Positions 28,176 through 38,052 are shown, numbered from the stretch's first letter. The stretch is 64,000 bases of DNA from Fuscovulum ytuae (GCF_029953595.1 NZ_CP124535.1:1116001-1180000), one strand, 5' to 3'. Numbers and translations are program-made. The notes: generated by a model from the letters alone, not told the origin.

Positions 28176-29399
28176 ATGAGCCTCGACGCCCCCAAACTCA
28201 AAGCCAAGGACGCCCCCGATCTGGCCCGTTTCGACTGGGAAGACCCCTTCCGCCTGAACGACCAGTTGACGGAAGAGGAACGCATGCTGCGCGATGCGGC
28301 CCGCGCCTATGCGCAGGAAAAGCTGCAACCCCGCGTGACCGCCGCCTATCGCGAGGAAACCACCGACCCGTCGATCTTCCGCGAAATGGGCGAAATGGGC
28401 CTTTTGGGCGTGACCATCCCCGAAGAATATGGCGGGCTGGGCGCATCCTACGTCGCCTATGGCCTTGTCGCGCGCGAGGTGGAGCGGGTGGATAGCGGTT
28501 ACCGTTCCATGATGTCGGTGCAAAGCTCGCTCGTTATGTATCCGATCTACGCCTACGGGACCGAGGCGCAGCGGACGAAGTATCTGCCCAAACTGGCCGC
28601 GGGTGAATGGATCGGCTGCTTTGGCCTGACCGAGCCTGATGCCGGGTCCGATCCGGCCGGGATGAAGACCGTCGCGAAGAAGACCGCGAATGGCTATGTG
28701 CTGAATGGCGCGAAAATGTGGATTTCCAACGCCCCTATCGCCGATGTCTTCGTCGTCTGGGCGAAATCCGAGGCGCATGGCGGCAAGATCAAGGGTTTCG
28801 TGCTGGAAAAAGGCATGAAGGGCCTGTCCGCGCCGAAGGTTGGCGGCAAACTGAGCTTGCGCGCCTCTATCACGGGCGAAATCGTGATGAAGGATGTGGA
28901 AGTCGGCGAAGACGCGCTTCTGCCGAATGTAGAGGGGCTGAAGGGCCCGTTCGGCTGCCTCAACCGCGCGCGCTATGGCATTTCTTGGGGCGTCATGGGT
29001 GCGGCCGAATTCTGCATGCATGCCGCCCGCCAATACGGCCTTGATCGCAAGCAGTTCGGCAAGCCGATTGCTGGCACACAGCTCTATCAGCTCAAACTCG
29101 CCAATATGATGACCGAGATTTCTTTGGGTCTTCAGGCCAGCCTCCGCGTGGGCCGCCTGATGGATGAGGCGAATGCCGCGCCAGAGATGATCTCGATCAT
29201 CAAACGCAACAATTGCGGCAAGGCGCTGGAGGCCGCCCGTTGGGCGCGCGACATGCACGGTGGCAATGGCATTCAGGAAGATTTCCAGATCATGCGCCAT
29301 ATGGTGAACCTTGAAACGGTCAACACCTATGAGGGCACGCATGACATCCATGCCCTGATCCTTGGCCGTGCAATCACGGGCGTGCAGGCCTTCTTCTGA
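28176..29399 (+). CDS. gcdH: Glutaryl-CoA dehydrogenase
   Basis: 407 residues of the acyl-CoA dehydrogenase fold. Group-specific blocks are the N-terminal [34 protein letters not shown] for FAD/substrate contacts, [20 protein letters not shown], and the C-terminal [18 protein letters not shown] with the catalytic Glu at about residue 386. It oxidises and decarboxylates glutaryl-CoA to crotonyl-CoA in lysine, tryptophan and some aromatic pathways. GGAGG lies just upstream of the start. LysR lies divergently upstream; three palindromes follow it. Confidence 0.95.
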   Translation: MSLDAPKLKAKDAPDLARFDWEDPFRLNDQLTEEERMLRDAARAYAQEKLQPRVTAAYREETTDPSIFREMGEMGLLGVTIPEEYGGLGASYVAYGLVAREVERVDSGYRSMMSVQSSLVMYPIYAYGTEAQRTKYLPKLAAGEWIGCFGLTEPDAGSDPAGMKTVAKKTANGYVLNGAKMWISNAPIADVFVVWAKSEAHGGKIKGFVLEKGMKGLSAPKVGGKLSLRASITGEIVMKDVEVGEDALLPNVEGLKGPFGCLNRARYGISWGVMGAAEFCMHAARQYGLDRKQFGKPIAGTQLYQLKLANMMTEISLGLQASLRVGRLMDEANAAPEMISIIKRNNCGKALEAARWARDMHGGNGIQEDFQIMRHMVNLETVNTYEGTHDIHALILGRAITGVQAFF

Positions 29400-29412
29400 C
29401 ATTTCGCCGAGG

Positions 29413-29518
29413 CGGGAAAACTCTTCTGGAAGAGTTTTCCCGACGCCCTTTCGCAAAACTCTTCGAGAAGAGTTTTGCGGTGATATGGCCGAAAATTCTT
29501 TGCAAAGAATTTTCGGCC
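29413..29518. repeat. Three consecutive near-perfect palindromes downstream of gcdH
   Basis: Palindrome 1: CGGGAAAACTCTTC (29413-29426) with its exact inverse at 29429-29442, loop TG. Palindrome 2: CGCAAAACTCTTC (29452-29464) with its inverse at 29467-29479, loop GA. Palindrome 3: GGCCGAAAATTCTTTG (29487-29502) with its inverse directly abutting at 29503-29518. The first two share the AAAACTCTTC core. They sit 14 bases after the gcdH stop and 79 bases before the next gene. Strong hairpins could end or protect the gcdH transcript; DNA extrusion or protein binding is also possible. Confidence 0.9.
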
Positions 29519-29596
29519 GTTTCTGGCGCAAAATTCCTAACCAGCCCGGTCATTTTCGGGGATGACAGGCCAGTTTTGCCCGCTACGCTCTTGCGC

Positions 29597-30958
29597 ATGA
29601 CACATGCGACGCTGCCCCCCGAACTCGACTCCTATCTTTCCGCACATCCCGGCACCCGCTTTCTGGATGCGGTGATGTTCGACCTTTGCGGCACTGCCAT
29701 CGGCAAGCGATACCCTATCCGCGATGCGGCGAAGGTCTGGACTTCGGGCGTGGCCTTCTGCGCCGGGATCACCACGCTGGATTCACTTGGCGCCTGCTGG
29801 GATGTCGAAGGGATCGGCTTTTCGGATGGCGACCCCGACGCCACCTCTTACCCCATTCCCGGCACGCTGGCCCCGGTGCCTTGGATGCAGGATACTGCCC
29901 AAATCCTGATCGCGCCTGCCCCGCCCGAAGGGGTGGCGCAATGGTGGTTCGATCCGCGCAGCATCCTTGCCAATGTCGTCACCCGTTTCGCCGATCTGGG
30001 CCTGACCCCGGTCACAGCTTGCGAGTTGGAATTCTACCTTGTGGACCCTGCACGGGATACCGCAGGCCGCATCTCGCCTGCCCGCCCTGCAAGATCAGGC
30101 CGGGCGCCCGAGGCGCCACGCGTGCTGGCCTTTGACAAGCTGGATGAATGGGCCGCGATATTGGGCGAGATTGACGCCGCCTGCATAGCCCAAGGCGTGC
30201 CCGCAGGGGCCGCGACCGCAGAATACGGTGGCGCGCAGTTTGAGGTGAACCTTGGCCACCTGCCGGATCCCGTCCGCGCCGCCGATCACGCGCTGATGCT
30301 GCGGCGGATCGTCAAGGGCGTGGCAGGTCGCCACGGGTTGGACGCCACTTTCATGTCAAAACCCTTTGCCGAACAATCCGGGTCTGGCCTACATATTCAT
30401 CTCAGCCTGCTGGATGCCAAGGGACGCAACATTTTTGACGACCGCGCGCCTGATGGCGATACCCAGCTTGGGCATGCCATCGCAGGGCTGCAAGCCACCA
30501 CCTATGACGCCATGGCAATCTTTGCGCCCAATCTGAACGCCTATCGCCGCTTCGCGCCCAACCAATTCGTCCCCGTCAACACCTCTTGGGGCACGAATAA
30601 CCGCTCTGTCAGCTTCCGCATCCCCGCAGGGGGCGGGGCCGCGCGGCGGATCGAACACCGTATCGCGGGGGCAGAAGCGAACCCCTATCTGGTCATGGCC
30701 GCCGTCCTTGCAGGCATCCATCACGGCCTTGCCAACCGCCTTGCCCCCACGCCCCCTTCAACTGGAAATGCGGGGGAGGAGGCGGACCCTGCAATGCCCC
30801 TAAAACTCTGGACTGCGCTGGATCGGCTGGAGACCTCGGCCCTGATGGCCGATTACCTTGGCACCCGCTACCCCGCCGCCTATGCCACGATCAAGCGGGC
30901 GGAGTTCGAGGCCTTCATGGCCGATGTCCTACCCCGCGAATATGACTGGTATCTCTGA
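29597..30958 (+). CDS. Glutamine synthetase family protein, PuuA-like gamma-glutamylamine ligase
   Basis: 453 residues from the ATG at 29597. The GS fold is shown by the N-terminal beta-grasp region, ACELEFYLVD (metal-binding Glu), EYGGAQFEVNLGH (E and H), FMSKPFAEQSGSGLHIHLSL, and RRFAPNQFVPVNTSWGTNNRSVSFRIP (nucleotide and substrate Arg region). Such enzymes ligate glutamate to amines; in the Puu pathway the amine is putrescine. The next gene, 9 bases downstream, is a PuuB-like oxidase, which supports a gamma-glutamylamine route. True GlnA is less likely because of length and neighbourhood. Confidence 0.88.
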   Translation: MTHATLPPELDSYLSAHPGTRFLDAVMFDLCGTAIGKRYPIRDAAKVWTSGVAFCAGITTLDSLGACWDVEGIGFSDGDPDATSYPIPGTLAPVPWMQDTAQILIAPAPPEGVAQWWFDPRSILANVVTRFADLGLTPVTACELEFYLVDPARDTAGRISPARPARSGRAPEAPRVLAFDKLDEWAAILGEIDAACIAQGVPAGAATAEYGGAQFEVNLGHLPDPVRAADHALMLRRIVKGVAGRHGLDATFMSKPFAEQSGSGLHIHLSLLDAKGRNIFDDRAPDGDTQLGHAIAGLQATTYDAMAIFAPNLNAYRRFAPNQFVPVNTSWGTNNRSVSFRIPAGGGAARRIEHRIAGAEANPYLVMAAVLAGIHHGLANRLAPTPPSTGNAGEEADPAMPLKLWTALDRLETSALMADYLGTRYPAAYATIKRAEFEAFMADVLPREYDWYL

Positions 30959-30967
30959 GGTGATGCG

Positions 30968-32350
30968 ATGACCGCCCCTGCCCGCATCGGTGACGTTTCC
31001 TTCTGGTATGCCGATATCGGCCTGCCCCAGACACGCCGCCCTCCCCTGCCGGGGGATACTATGGCAGATGTCTGCATCATCGGCGCGGGCTATACCGGGC
31101 TTTGGTCGGCCTATTATCTGAAGAAGGCCGATCCCGGCCTGAAGATCGTGATCTGCGAAAAGAATTTCGCAGGTTTCGGTGCCTCGGGCCGCAATGGCGG
31201 CTGGCTGACGGGGGGCTTTGCTTGGAACCATGACCGCTATCTGGCCACGTCGGATGAGGCGGGCGTCCGCGCCATGGTGCAGGCGATGAACGGCACGGTG
31301 GATGAAATCATCCGCGTGGCCGATGCCGAAGGGATCGACGCAGATATCCGGCGCACGGATGAGTTGATGGTCGCCACCACGCCCGCACAGCTTGCCCGGT
31401 GTGAGGCGGAGACCGCCCATCGCCGCCACTGGGGCGAAGATCGCGTCCATATGATCGGCGCGGGCCAGACCGCCAGCCGCGTGAACATCCCCGGCGTTCT
31501 TGGCGCGATGGTGGTGGGGGGCGTGGCGCGCATCCAGCCCGCCAAACTGGTGCGCGGCTTGGCGCAGGTGGTCGAAGCGATGGGCGTGACCATCCACGAA
31601 GAGACCGAAGTCACAGGCCTTGCCCCCGGCCGCGTCACCACCGCGCGGGGCAGTGTTACCGCCCATACGATTCTGCGCTGCACCGAAGGCTTCACCGCCA
31701 CCCTGCCGGGGCTGCGGCGGGAATGGCTGCCGCTAAACTCGGCCCAGATCGCGACCGAGCCGCTTCCGCCCGAGGTTTGGGCGCAGATCGGCTGGTCGGG
31801 GCATGAAATCCTTGGCGATTTCGCCAATGCCTATTGCTATTGCCAGCGCACGCGCGAGGGGCGCATCACCGTGGGCGCGCGGGGGGTGCCCTATCGCTTT
31901 GGTTCGGCAATTGACAATTCCGGCATTCCCGATCCTGAAACCATCCGCCGCCTCACCGATATCCTGCACCGCCATTTTCCCGCCGCCCGGCCGTTCCGCA
32001 TAGATCACGCATGGTGCGGTGTGATCGGCGTGCCGCGCGATTGGTGCGCGACGGCGGGGATTGATCCCGTCACCCGCATCGGCTGGGCGGGGGGATATGT
32101 CGGGGTGGGTGTCTCTACCTCCAACCTGTCGGGGCGGACGCTCGCGGACCTGACGCTGGACCGTCAGACCAACCTGACGCGCTTGCCATGGGTCAATCGC
32201 CGGGTACGGAAATGGGAACCGGAACCGCTGCGTTGGTTGGGTGTGCATGGGATGTATGGGCTTTACGGCATGGCCGACCGGCGCGAGGCCGCACGGCAGG
32301 GGCCGCCCTCACGGCTGGCCAAGTTCGGCAATTGGCTGACGGGGCGGTGA
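30968..32350 (+). CDS. FAD-dependent oxidoreductase, PuuB-like gamma-glutamylamine oxidase
   Basis: 460 residues of the DAO family. The FAD-binding Rossmann motif is VCIIGAGYTGLWSAYYL at about residues 36-52, followed by FGASGRNGGWLTGGFAW, the flavin-anchoring block of PuuB-like oxidases. The C-terminal WAGGYVGVGVSTSNLSGRTL completes the FAD site. It would oxidise gamma-glutamylated amines made by the ligase upstream, giving an aldehyde, ammonia and H2O2. The next gene starts within its stop codon (TGATG). Confidence 0.87.
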   Translation: MTAPARIGDVSFWYADIGLPQTRRPPLPGDTMADVCIIGAGYTGLWSAYYLKKADPGLKIVICEKNFAGFGASGRNGGWLTGGFAWNHDRYLATSDEAGVRAMVQAMNGTVDEIIRVADAEGIDADIRRTDELMVATTPAQLARCEAETAHRRHWGEDRVHMIGAGQTASRVNIPGVLGAMVVGGVARIQPAKLVRGLAQVVEAMGVTIHEETEVTGLAPGRVTTARGSVTAHTILRCTEGFTATLPGLRREWLPLNSAQIATEPLPPEVWAQIGWSGHEILGDFANAYCYCQRTREGRITVGARGVPYRFGSAIDNSGIPDPETIRRLTDILHRHFPAARPFRIDHAWCGVIGVPRDWCATAGIDPVTRIGWAGGYVGVGVSTSNLSGRTLADLTLDRQTNLTRLPWVNRRVRKWEPEPLRWLGVHGMYGLYGMADRREAARQGPPSRLAKFGNWLTGR

Positions 32351-33003
32351 TGGCCTCCGCACTGGTCTTCGATCTGGATGGCACGCTGGTCGATAGCGCA
32401 CCCGATATCCATGCCGGTGTCGCGCATCTCTTGGCCGAGGAAGGTCTGCCCACCCTGTCTTTCGAAACCATCCGGGGTTTCATCGGGGGCGGCGTGCCCA
32501 TCTTGATCACACGTGTCATGCGGGCCTTGGACCTTCCCGATGATCCGCAGCGCCATGCCGATCTCTGCGCCCGATTTATCCAGCGCTATGAACATGATCC
32601 GGGCGGTCTGACGCAGCCCTATCCGGGGGTGGCGGCGGCTCTGGATATGCTTGACCTGCCCTTGGCCCTTTGCACCAACAAACCCGAAGGCCCAACCCGC
32701 GCGCTTCTGGCGCAGCTTGGCTGGACCCATCGCTTTCCGGTGATCGTGGGGGGGGATACGCTGCCCATGCGAAAACCCGATCCGGCCCCGCTGCACCTTG
32801 CCATCGAACGGCTGGGGGCTGGACCGATCCTTTTTGTCGGCGACAGCGAGGTGGATGCCGAAACCGCCGCGCGGGCGCAGGTGCCGCTTCTTCTGTTCAC
32901 ACAGGGCTATCGCAGCACACCCCTAGACCGCCTGCCGCATCACGCGGCCTTCGATCATTGGGATGCCTTCGCGGCACTGGTCGACGGGTTCACCCCAAGG
33001 TGA
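32350..33003 (+). CDS. gph: HAD-superfamily phosphatase, Gph-like
   Basis: 217 residues. The HAD motifs are in order: ALVFDLDGTLVDSAPDIH (motif I, nucleophile Asp), LALCTNKP (motif II Thr), GGDTLPMRKPDPAP (motif III Lys), and ILFVGDSEVDAETAARA (motif IV acidic pair). It matches phosphoglycolate phosphatase, which clears 2-phosphoglycolate. It overlaps the PuuB-like gene by one base at its start and the convergent VOC gene by 14 bases at its end. Confidence 0.88.
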   Translation: MASALVFDLDGTLVDSAPDIHAGVAHLLAEEGLPTLSFETIRGFIGGGVPILITRVMRALDLPDDPQRHADLCARFIQRYEHDPGGLTQPYPGVAAALDMLDLPLALCTNKPEGPTRALLAQLGWTHRFPVIVGGDTLPMRKPDPAPLHLAIERLGAGPILFVGDSEVDAETAARAQVPLLLFTQGYRSTPLDRLPHHAAFDHWDAFAALVDGFTPR

Positions 33004-33658
33004 CGCGCAGCCCATCGGGGCCAAGACGCACACCCGGCCCCGCCGCCGCACCGATCAGGCGGAGCCCGCGCCAAAGTCCCTCATCCGCAAAGGGCGAAGG
33101 TCGCCCCCGCAAGGCGGGCGGTTCGTAAAGCTCTACCATTCCGTCGCCTGCCGAAAGGAAGCGGACCTTCGTAACCCCGTCTGCCCTCTCCAGATCGACC
33201 GCGGCGACCGGGGCCAGCCCCAGCGCAAGGAAGAACCCCTCAGTCGCCGCGATATCCGTGCAGGGGATGCCCAGATGGTCATGCCCCGGCAGATCGGCTC
33301 GGGTCTGTCCCCCAAGCTTTGCGCAGAACTCGATCCGCGCGCCTTCAGGGCCTTGCAGAAAGACATAGCGCACGCCCGCCTGCCAGAATTCGGCAATCTC
33401 GCAAGGGCCATCGGGCGTCGTCGACTCAAGCCGGGCACCCTGCGCCAATGCCGCCGCCAAGGCCTGATCCACATCCCGTACGGCCAAGGCCAGATGATCA
33501 ATCACGCCATGCGCAGGTGCCGTGCCCTGAACCAAGGCAAGTACCTGATCGCCCAGATGAAGCAGGTCCCCTTCCCCACGGGAAAAACCGAAGACCTCCA
33601 CAAGCATATGCGCAGCGGCGGCCCTGTCACGGACGGCGAGTTCAGGAACGATCCGCAC
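32990..33658 (-). CDS. VOC superfamily protein with two glyoxalase-like domains
   Basis: 222 residues. The first VOC repeat is about residues 1-112 (RIVPELAVRDRAAAAHMLVE ... FLQGPEGARIEF) and the second about 120-222 (HDHLGIPCTDIAATEGFFLA ... FLSAGDGMVELYEPP). In such dimers-in-one-chain, His and Glu from the two repeats bind a metal; HDHLGI and IEF supply candidates. The reaction is not predictable. The gene is convergent with gph. Confidence 0.78.
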   Translation of the reverse strand: MRIVPELAVRDRAAAAHMLVEVFGFSRGEGDLLHLGDQVLALVQGTAPAHGVIDHLALAVRDVDQALAAALAQGARLESTTPDGPCEIAEFWQAGVRYVFLQGPEGARIEFCAKLGGQTRADLPGHDHLGIPCTDIAATEGFFLALGLAPVAAVDLERADGVTKVRFLSAGDGMVELYEPPALRGRPSPFADEGLWRGLRLIGAAAGPGVRLGPDGLRVTLG

Positions 33659-33784
33659 GGCTGTCTTTCCTTTGCAAGTCGGTTACATGCCTGTGGCAGA
33701 AGCCATGCCCGCGATCAACAGAGTCTTTGGCCCCAACGCCCCGCGCCACAGGATTGCCGCCGCAAAACCCACGGCCCCGCTTTC

Positions 33785-33822
33785 TTGACTTTCCAATCAC
33801 TAAGGTAAATGCAGGGTTTACC
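33785..33822 (+). promoter_or_regulatory. Candidate promoter/operator upstream of the RND pump genes
   Basis: TTGACT at 33785-33790 is a good -35 element; 14 bases further an inverted repeat GGTAAA (33804-33809) / TTTACC (33817-33822) with a 7-base spacer covers the expected -10 area. That layout suits a repressor site for the efflux operon, though no regulator gene is adjacent and no good -10 hexamer is visible. Confidence 0.35.
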
Positions 33823-33865
33823 ATTTTTCAGATTGATCCAAGCCCACATCCCGAAAGCCCTTGTT

Positions 33866-34993
33866 ATGGTCAAACGCTTCATCATCGCCATTCTTCTACT
33901 CGGCCTTGTCGGTGGCGGTCTTGTTGGTTTCAACCTGTTCCGCGACAACATGATCGCGCAGATCTTCGCCAACATGCCACGCCCACCCGCGACGGTTTCG
34001 ACGATCGAGGCGCAACCCGTCAGCTGGACCCCGATGATCGAGGCGATCGGCACCGTCAACGCAGCGCAAGGCGTTGATCTGACGGTGGAAACGGCAGGTG
34101 TCATAAAGGAGATCGCCTTCCAGCCCAACACGCAGGTCGAAGCGGGCGCGATGCTGATCCGGCTGGATGACGTGGTCCAAAAGGCCGATGTCGAAGCGGC
34201 GCGGACGCAAGCAGATCTGGAAAAGTCGAACCTTGCCCGCGCGCAGGGCCTGACCCGGCGGGGGGTAACGACGAATGTCTCGCTCGACCAGACGCAGGCC
34301 GCGGCTGAGGCCGCCGAGGCGCAGCTTGCCCGCGCCATGGCCGTGCTGGAACAACGGCAACTGACCGCGCCCTTCGCCGGAACGATCGGCCTGCCCCGCG
34401 TGGACCTTGGCCAATATGTGACCCCCGGCACCATCGTGGCGACGCTGCAAGACATCTCGACCATGCGTGTGGATTTCTCGCTGCCCGAACAGGATCTGCC
34501 CAACCTGACCATCGGGCAGAAGATCGAGGTGCGGATCGAAGGTCTGGACGAAACTTTTGCGGGGGCGCTGACGGGTATCGATCCCCGCGTCGATCCCGCC
34601 TCGCGTCTGGTCGCCCTACGCGGGTCCATCGACAATCCAATGGGCAAACTGACCCCCGGCCAATTCGTCCGCATCCGCGTGATCCTGCCCGCCGAAAGCG
34701 GCGTGATCGCCCTGCCCCAGACCACCGTCTCGGCCAGCCTTTATGGCGATTACGTCTATATCGTCCGCCCGTCCGAAGCGGATGCCGCACAGCTTGAACT
34801 GCGGCAGGTCTTCGTGAAGCTCGGCCGCCGCTCGGGTGGGGTGGTGGAAATCGTCGAAGGCGTCTCGCCAGGCGATCAGGTGGTGACGGCAGGCCAGAAC
34901 CGGCTGTCGAACGGCCAGTCCGCCACCATCGACAACAGCGTGAACCCCGCCGCCACGGCGACCGGGGATGCCATCGCCGGGGGCACAGAATGA
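33866..34993 (+). CDS. RND efflux periplasmic adaptor (membrane fusion protein)
   Basis: 375 residues from the ATG at 33866 (MVKRFIIAILLLG); the frame is open 19 codons earlier but that part disrupts the N-terminal anchor. One N-terminal hydrophobic helix is followed by lipoyl-type and hairpin segments (TAGVIKEIAFQPNTQVEAG and LTAPFAGTIGLPRVDLGQYV), then beta-barrel and membrane-proximal domains. It links the inner-membrane RND pump to an outer-membrane channel, which is not in the window. The stop overlaps the pump gene by 4 bases. Confidence 0.92.
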   Translation: MVKRFIIAILLLGLVGGGLVGFNLFRDNMIAQIFANMPRPPATVSTIEAQPVSWTPMIEAIGTVNAAQGVDLTVETAGVIKEIAFQPNTQVEAGAMLIRLDDVVQKADVEAARTQADLEKSNLARAQGLTRRGVTTNVSLDQTQAAAEAAEAQLARAMAVLEQRQLTAPFAGTIGLPRVDLGQYVTPGTIVATLQDISTMRVDFSLPEQDLPNLTIGQKIEVRIEGLDETFAGALTGIDPRVDPASRLVALRGSIDNPMGKLTPGQFVRIRVILPAESGVIALPQTTVSASLYGDYVYIVRPSEADAAQLELRQVFVKLGRRSGGVVEIVEGVSPGDQVVTAGQNRLSNGQSATIDNSVNPAATATGDAIAGGTE

Positions 34994-37900
34994 GCCCCTC
35001 TGACATCTTCATCAAACGCCCAGTCCTATCGACGGTTCTGGGCCTTCTGATTGTGCTGCTTGGCCTGCAAGGTTTCTTCAACCTGCAGATCCGCGAATAC
35101 CCGGAGGTCGAGGAAACCGTGGTCACCATCACCACGATCTATCCCGGTGCCTCGCCCGATCTGATCCAAGGCTTCATCACCTCGCCCATCTCGGCCGCTG
35201 TGGCGACGACCGAGAATGTGGATTACATCACCTCTTCCTCATCGCCATCGATGTCGACGGTCACCGTCAACATGCGGCTGGGGGCCAATCCGGATATCGC
35301 CCTGACCGAGGTCTTGTCGAAGGTGCAACAGGTGCGATCCCGCCTGCCGTCCGAGGCCGAGGATCCGACCATCGTCAAGGGCACGGGCATGACCTTTGCC
35401 ACGATGTATCTGGCCTTGCAGAACCCCAACATGACCTCGGAACAGGTCACGGAATACATCGAAAGGGTGATCCGCCCGCGCATGTCCACCATCCCCGGCG
35501 TGGCCGAGATTCAGGTACTGGGCGGGCAGGTCTATGCCATGCGCGTCTGGATCGATCCCGTCCGCCTTGCCGGCCGCAACGTGACCGCGGCCGAGGTTCT
35601 GGCCGCGATCAACGCATCCAACTTCCTTGCCGCGCCAGGGCGCACGCGCGGCGACCTTGTCACCTATCCGATCACGATGGAGACGACGCTTCAAACGCCC
35701 GAAGCCTTTGGTGCCCTGCCGATCAAGGGCAACGGGGCCGATGTGGTGCGCCTGTCCGATGTGGCGCGGGTGGAACTCGCGGCGGAATCCACCGATACGA
35801 TCGTTAATTTCAACGGCGAACCCGGCACCTTCATCGGCGTCTTTCCGACGCCCGGGGCAAACCCCCTCGACATGTCATCCGCCGTTTTGGCGGAACTGCC
35901 GCTCATTCAGGCCAGCCTGCCCGAAGGCATGACGCTTTCGCTGATGTATGACGCCACTGAACAGATCAGTGCCTCGATCGAAGAGGTCTTTCTGACCATC
36001 GCCGAGGCCGTGGCCATCGTTATCCTGATCATCCTTCTGTTCCTTGGGTCTTTCCGATCCGTCCTGATGCCCGTGGTGACGATCCCGCTCTCCCTTCTGG
36101 GCGTGCTGTTCGTGCTGTACCTCTTCGGCTATTCGATCAACCTTCTCTCCCTTCTTGCCATGGTGCTGGCCATCGGCCTTGTGGTCGATGACGCCATCGT
36201 GGTGGTCGAAAACGTGCATCGCCATATCGAGGAAGGCTTCCGCCCCATTCAGGCCGCCTTCATCGGGATGAAAGAGATTTTTGGCGCCGTCATCGCCATG
36301 ACCATCACGCTGGCCGCCGTCTTTGCCCCCCTCGCCTTTACCGGAGGGCTTACGGGGGCGCTGTTTCGCGAGTTCGCGGTGACGCTGGCGGGATCGGTCA
36401 TCATCTCTGGCATCGTGGCTGTCACCATCACCCCGATGATGGCCGCGCGGCTGCTGCAGAAAGGGGGCCATTCCCGCTTTCAGGTCACAGTAGACCGTGC
36501 CTTTGACGGGCTGGCCAACTGGTATGAACGCCGCGTGTCCTCCTCGCTCGACTATCGCCCAGTGACCATCCTGATGGTCGTCGCGCTGGTCGGCCTGACG
36601 GGCTATCTCTTCACCAAAACCTCCACCGAACTGGCGCCGGAAGAGGATTCGGGTGCCCTCTTTTCCTTCGTCAATGCGCCGCCCTATGCAACTTCGGATT
36701 ACACGCGCACCTATGTCGACCAGATGCGCGAACTGACGCAGGATTTGCCGGAATTGTCGGCCAATTTCTCGATCACCGGCTTTGGTGGCGGCACAAATAC
36801 CGCCATCGCCCTATGGGCCTTCAAGGACTGGTCGGAACGCGAACGTTCGCAAGCCGAAATCCAGCAAGAGCTGCAAGGCAAGATCGGCGCGATCACCGGG
36901 GTGCAGGCCTTTGTCTTTGCGCCCCCGTCCCTGCCGGGCGCGGGCGGCGGCTTGCCAATCAGCGTCGTGCTGCAATCCACCGGCCCTTCGGACCGCATCT
37001 TCGAAGTGGCCGAAGAGGTGAAGGCCGCCGCCATGGCCTCAGGCCGTTTCATCGTGGTGCAGAATTCGCTGTCCTACAATTCCTCGCAGGTCGTCCTACG
37101 CATCGACCGCGACCGCGCGGCGGCGCTGAACCTGCCCGCGCGCGACATCGGCACAACGCTGGGCCTTTTGGTTGGCGGTGGCAGCATCGCGCAATTTGAC
37201 CGGGATTCGAACAGCTATGACGTCATCATGCAGGTGCCGCCTGAATACCGGAACAACCCCGAACGGCTGACTGAATTCTACATCCGCTCGGCCACCGGGC
37301 GGATGGTGCCGCTTTCTGCCGTGGTGACCGTCGAAACTGAGGTGGCCCCCACCGCCATCGAACAGTTCAACCAGCTGAACTCGACCACCATCTCTGCGCT
37401 GCCCATCCCCGGTGTGTCCACCGGCGATGCCCTGCAGGTCATCGTGGATGAGGCGCGCAAGGTTATGCCCGACGGGTTCTTCATCGATTATTCGGGCCAG
37501 TCGCGGCTAGAGGTGACCGAAGGCAATACCATCCTTCTGGCCTTCGGTCTGGCGGTCGTGGTGATCTACCTCGTCCTTGCCGCGCAATTCGAAAGCTTTC
37601 GCGACCCGCTGATCATCTTGATGTCGGTGCCCCTGTCGATCTTCGGGGCGATCGTGCCCCTGAACCTTGGTCTTGGCACGCTGAACATTTACACGCAGGT
37701 CGGGCTGATCACGCTGATCGGGCTGATCACCAAACACGGCATCCTGATGGTGGAATTCGCCAATCAGGCCCGCCGCGAGCGGGGGCTGTCGGCCCGCGAC
37801 GGCATCGTCATCGCGGCCAAGGTGCGCCTGCGCCCCATCCTGATGACGACGGCCGCCATGGCGCTTGGGGTGATCCCCTTGATCATCGCCGATGGCGCGG

Positions 37901-38052
37901 GGGCGGCGGCGCGATATTCGGTGGGCCTTGTGATCTTTTCCGGCATCACGGTGGGCACGATCTTCACGCTTTTCGTCGTGCCAGCCTTCTACACGCTGAT
38001 CTCACGCAAGACCTTGGCGAAACCGGTGGAAGACCCTGTCTCGGCGCATTGA
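34990..38052 (+). CDS. RND family multidrug efflux transporter (HAE1 group)
   Basis: 1020 residues, as expected for AcrB/MexF-like pumps. TM1 follows SPSDIFIKRPVLSTVLG; the first large periplasmic loop spans about residues 35-330; TM4 carries the proton-relay DD pair in GLVVDDAIVVVENVHRH; the second half repeats the plan, with GLITKHGILMVEFANQ. It exports hydrophobic compounds with proton uptake. It is translationally coupled to the adaptor. No repressor or outer-membrane factor lies beside it. Confidence 0.95.
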   Translation: MSPSDIFIKRPVLSTVLGLLIVLLGLQGFFNLQIREYPEVEETVVTITTIYPGASPDLIQGFITSPISAAVATTENVDYITSSSSPSMSTVTVNMRLGANPDIALTEVLSKVQQVRSRLPSEAEDPTIVKGTGMTFATMYLALQNPNMTSEQVTEYIERVIRPRMSTIPGVAEIQVLGGQVYAMRVWIDPVRLAGRNVTAAEVLAAINASNFLAAPGRTRGDLVTYPITMETTLQTPEAFGALPIKGNGADVVRLSDVARVELAAESTDTIVNFNGEPGTFIGVFPTPGANPLDMSSAVLAELPLIQASLPEGMTLSLMYDATEQISASIEEVFLTIAEAVAIVILIILLFLGSFRSVLMPVVTIPLSLLGVLFVLYLFGYSINLLSLLAMVLAIGLVVDDAIVVVENVHRHIEEGFRPIQAAFIGMKEIFGAVIAMTITLAAVFAPLAFTGGLTGALFREFAVTLAGSVIISGIVAVTITPMMAARLLQKGGHSRFQVTVDRAFDGLANWYERRVSSSLDYRPVTILMVVALVGLTGYLFTKTSTELAPEEDSGALFSFVNAPPYATSDYTRTYVDQMRELTQDLPELSANFSITGFGGGTNTAIALWAFKDWSERERSQAEIQQELQGKIGAITGVQAFVFAPPSLPGAGGGLPISVVLQSTGPSDRIFEVAEEVKAAAMASGRFIVVQNSLSYNSSQVVLRIDRDRAAALNLPARDIGTTLGLLVGGGSIAQFDRDSNSYDVIMQVPPEYRNNPERLTEFYIRSATGRMVPLSAVVTVETEVAPTAIEQFNQLNSTTISALPIPGVSTGDALQVIVDEARKVMPDGFFIDYSGQSRLEVTEGNTILLAFGLAVVVIYLVLAAQFESFRDPLIILMSVPLSIFGAIVPLNLGLGTLNIYTQVGLITLIGLITKHGILMVEFANQARRERGLSARDGIVIAAKVRLRPILMTTAAMALGVIPLIIADGAGAAARYSVGLVIFSGITVGTIFTLFVVPAFYTLISRKTLAKPVEDPVSAH

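Noticed and set aside
29413-29518. The palindromes as a CRISPR array or attachment site
   Set aside because: The units are inverted, not direct repeats, are of unequal sequence, and no integrase or cas gene is nearby.
34101-35135. Minus-strand frame of 344 codons over the RND adaptor
   Set aside because: Arg/Ser-rich shadow frame with no domain; the plus strand has clear adaptor and pump motifs.
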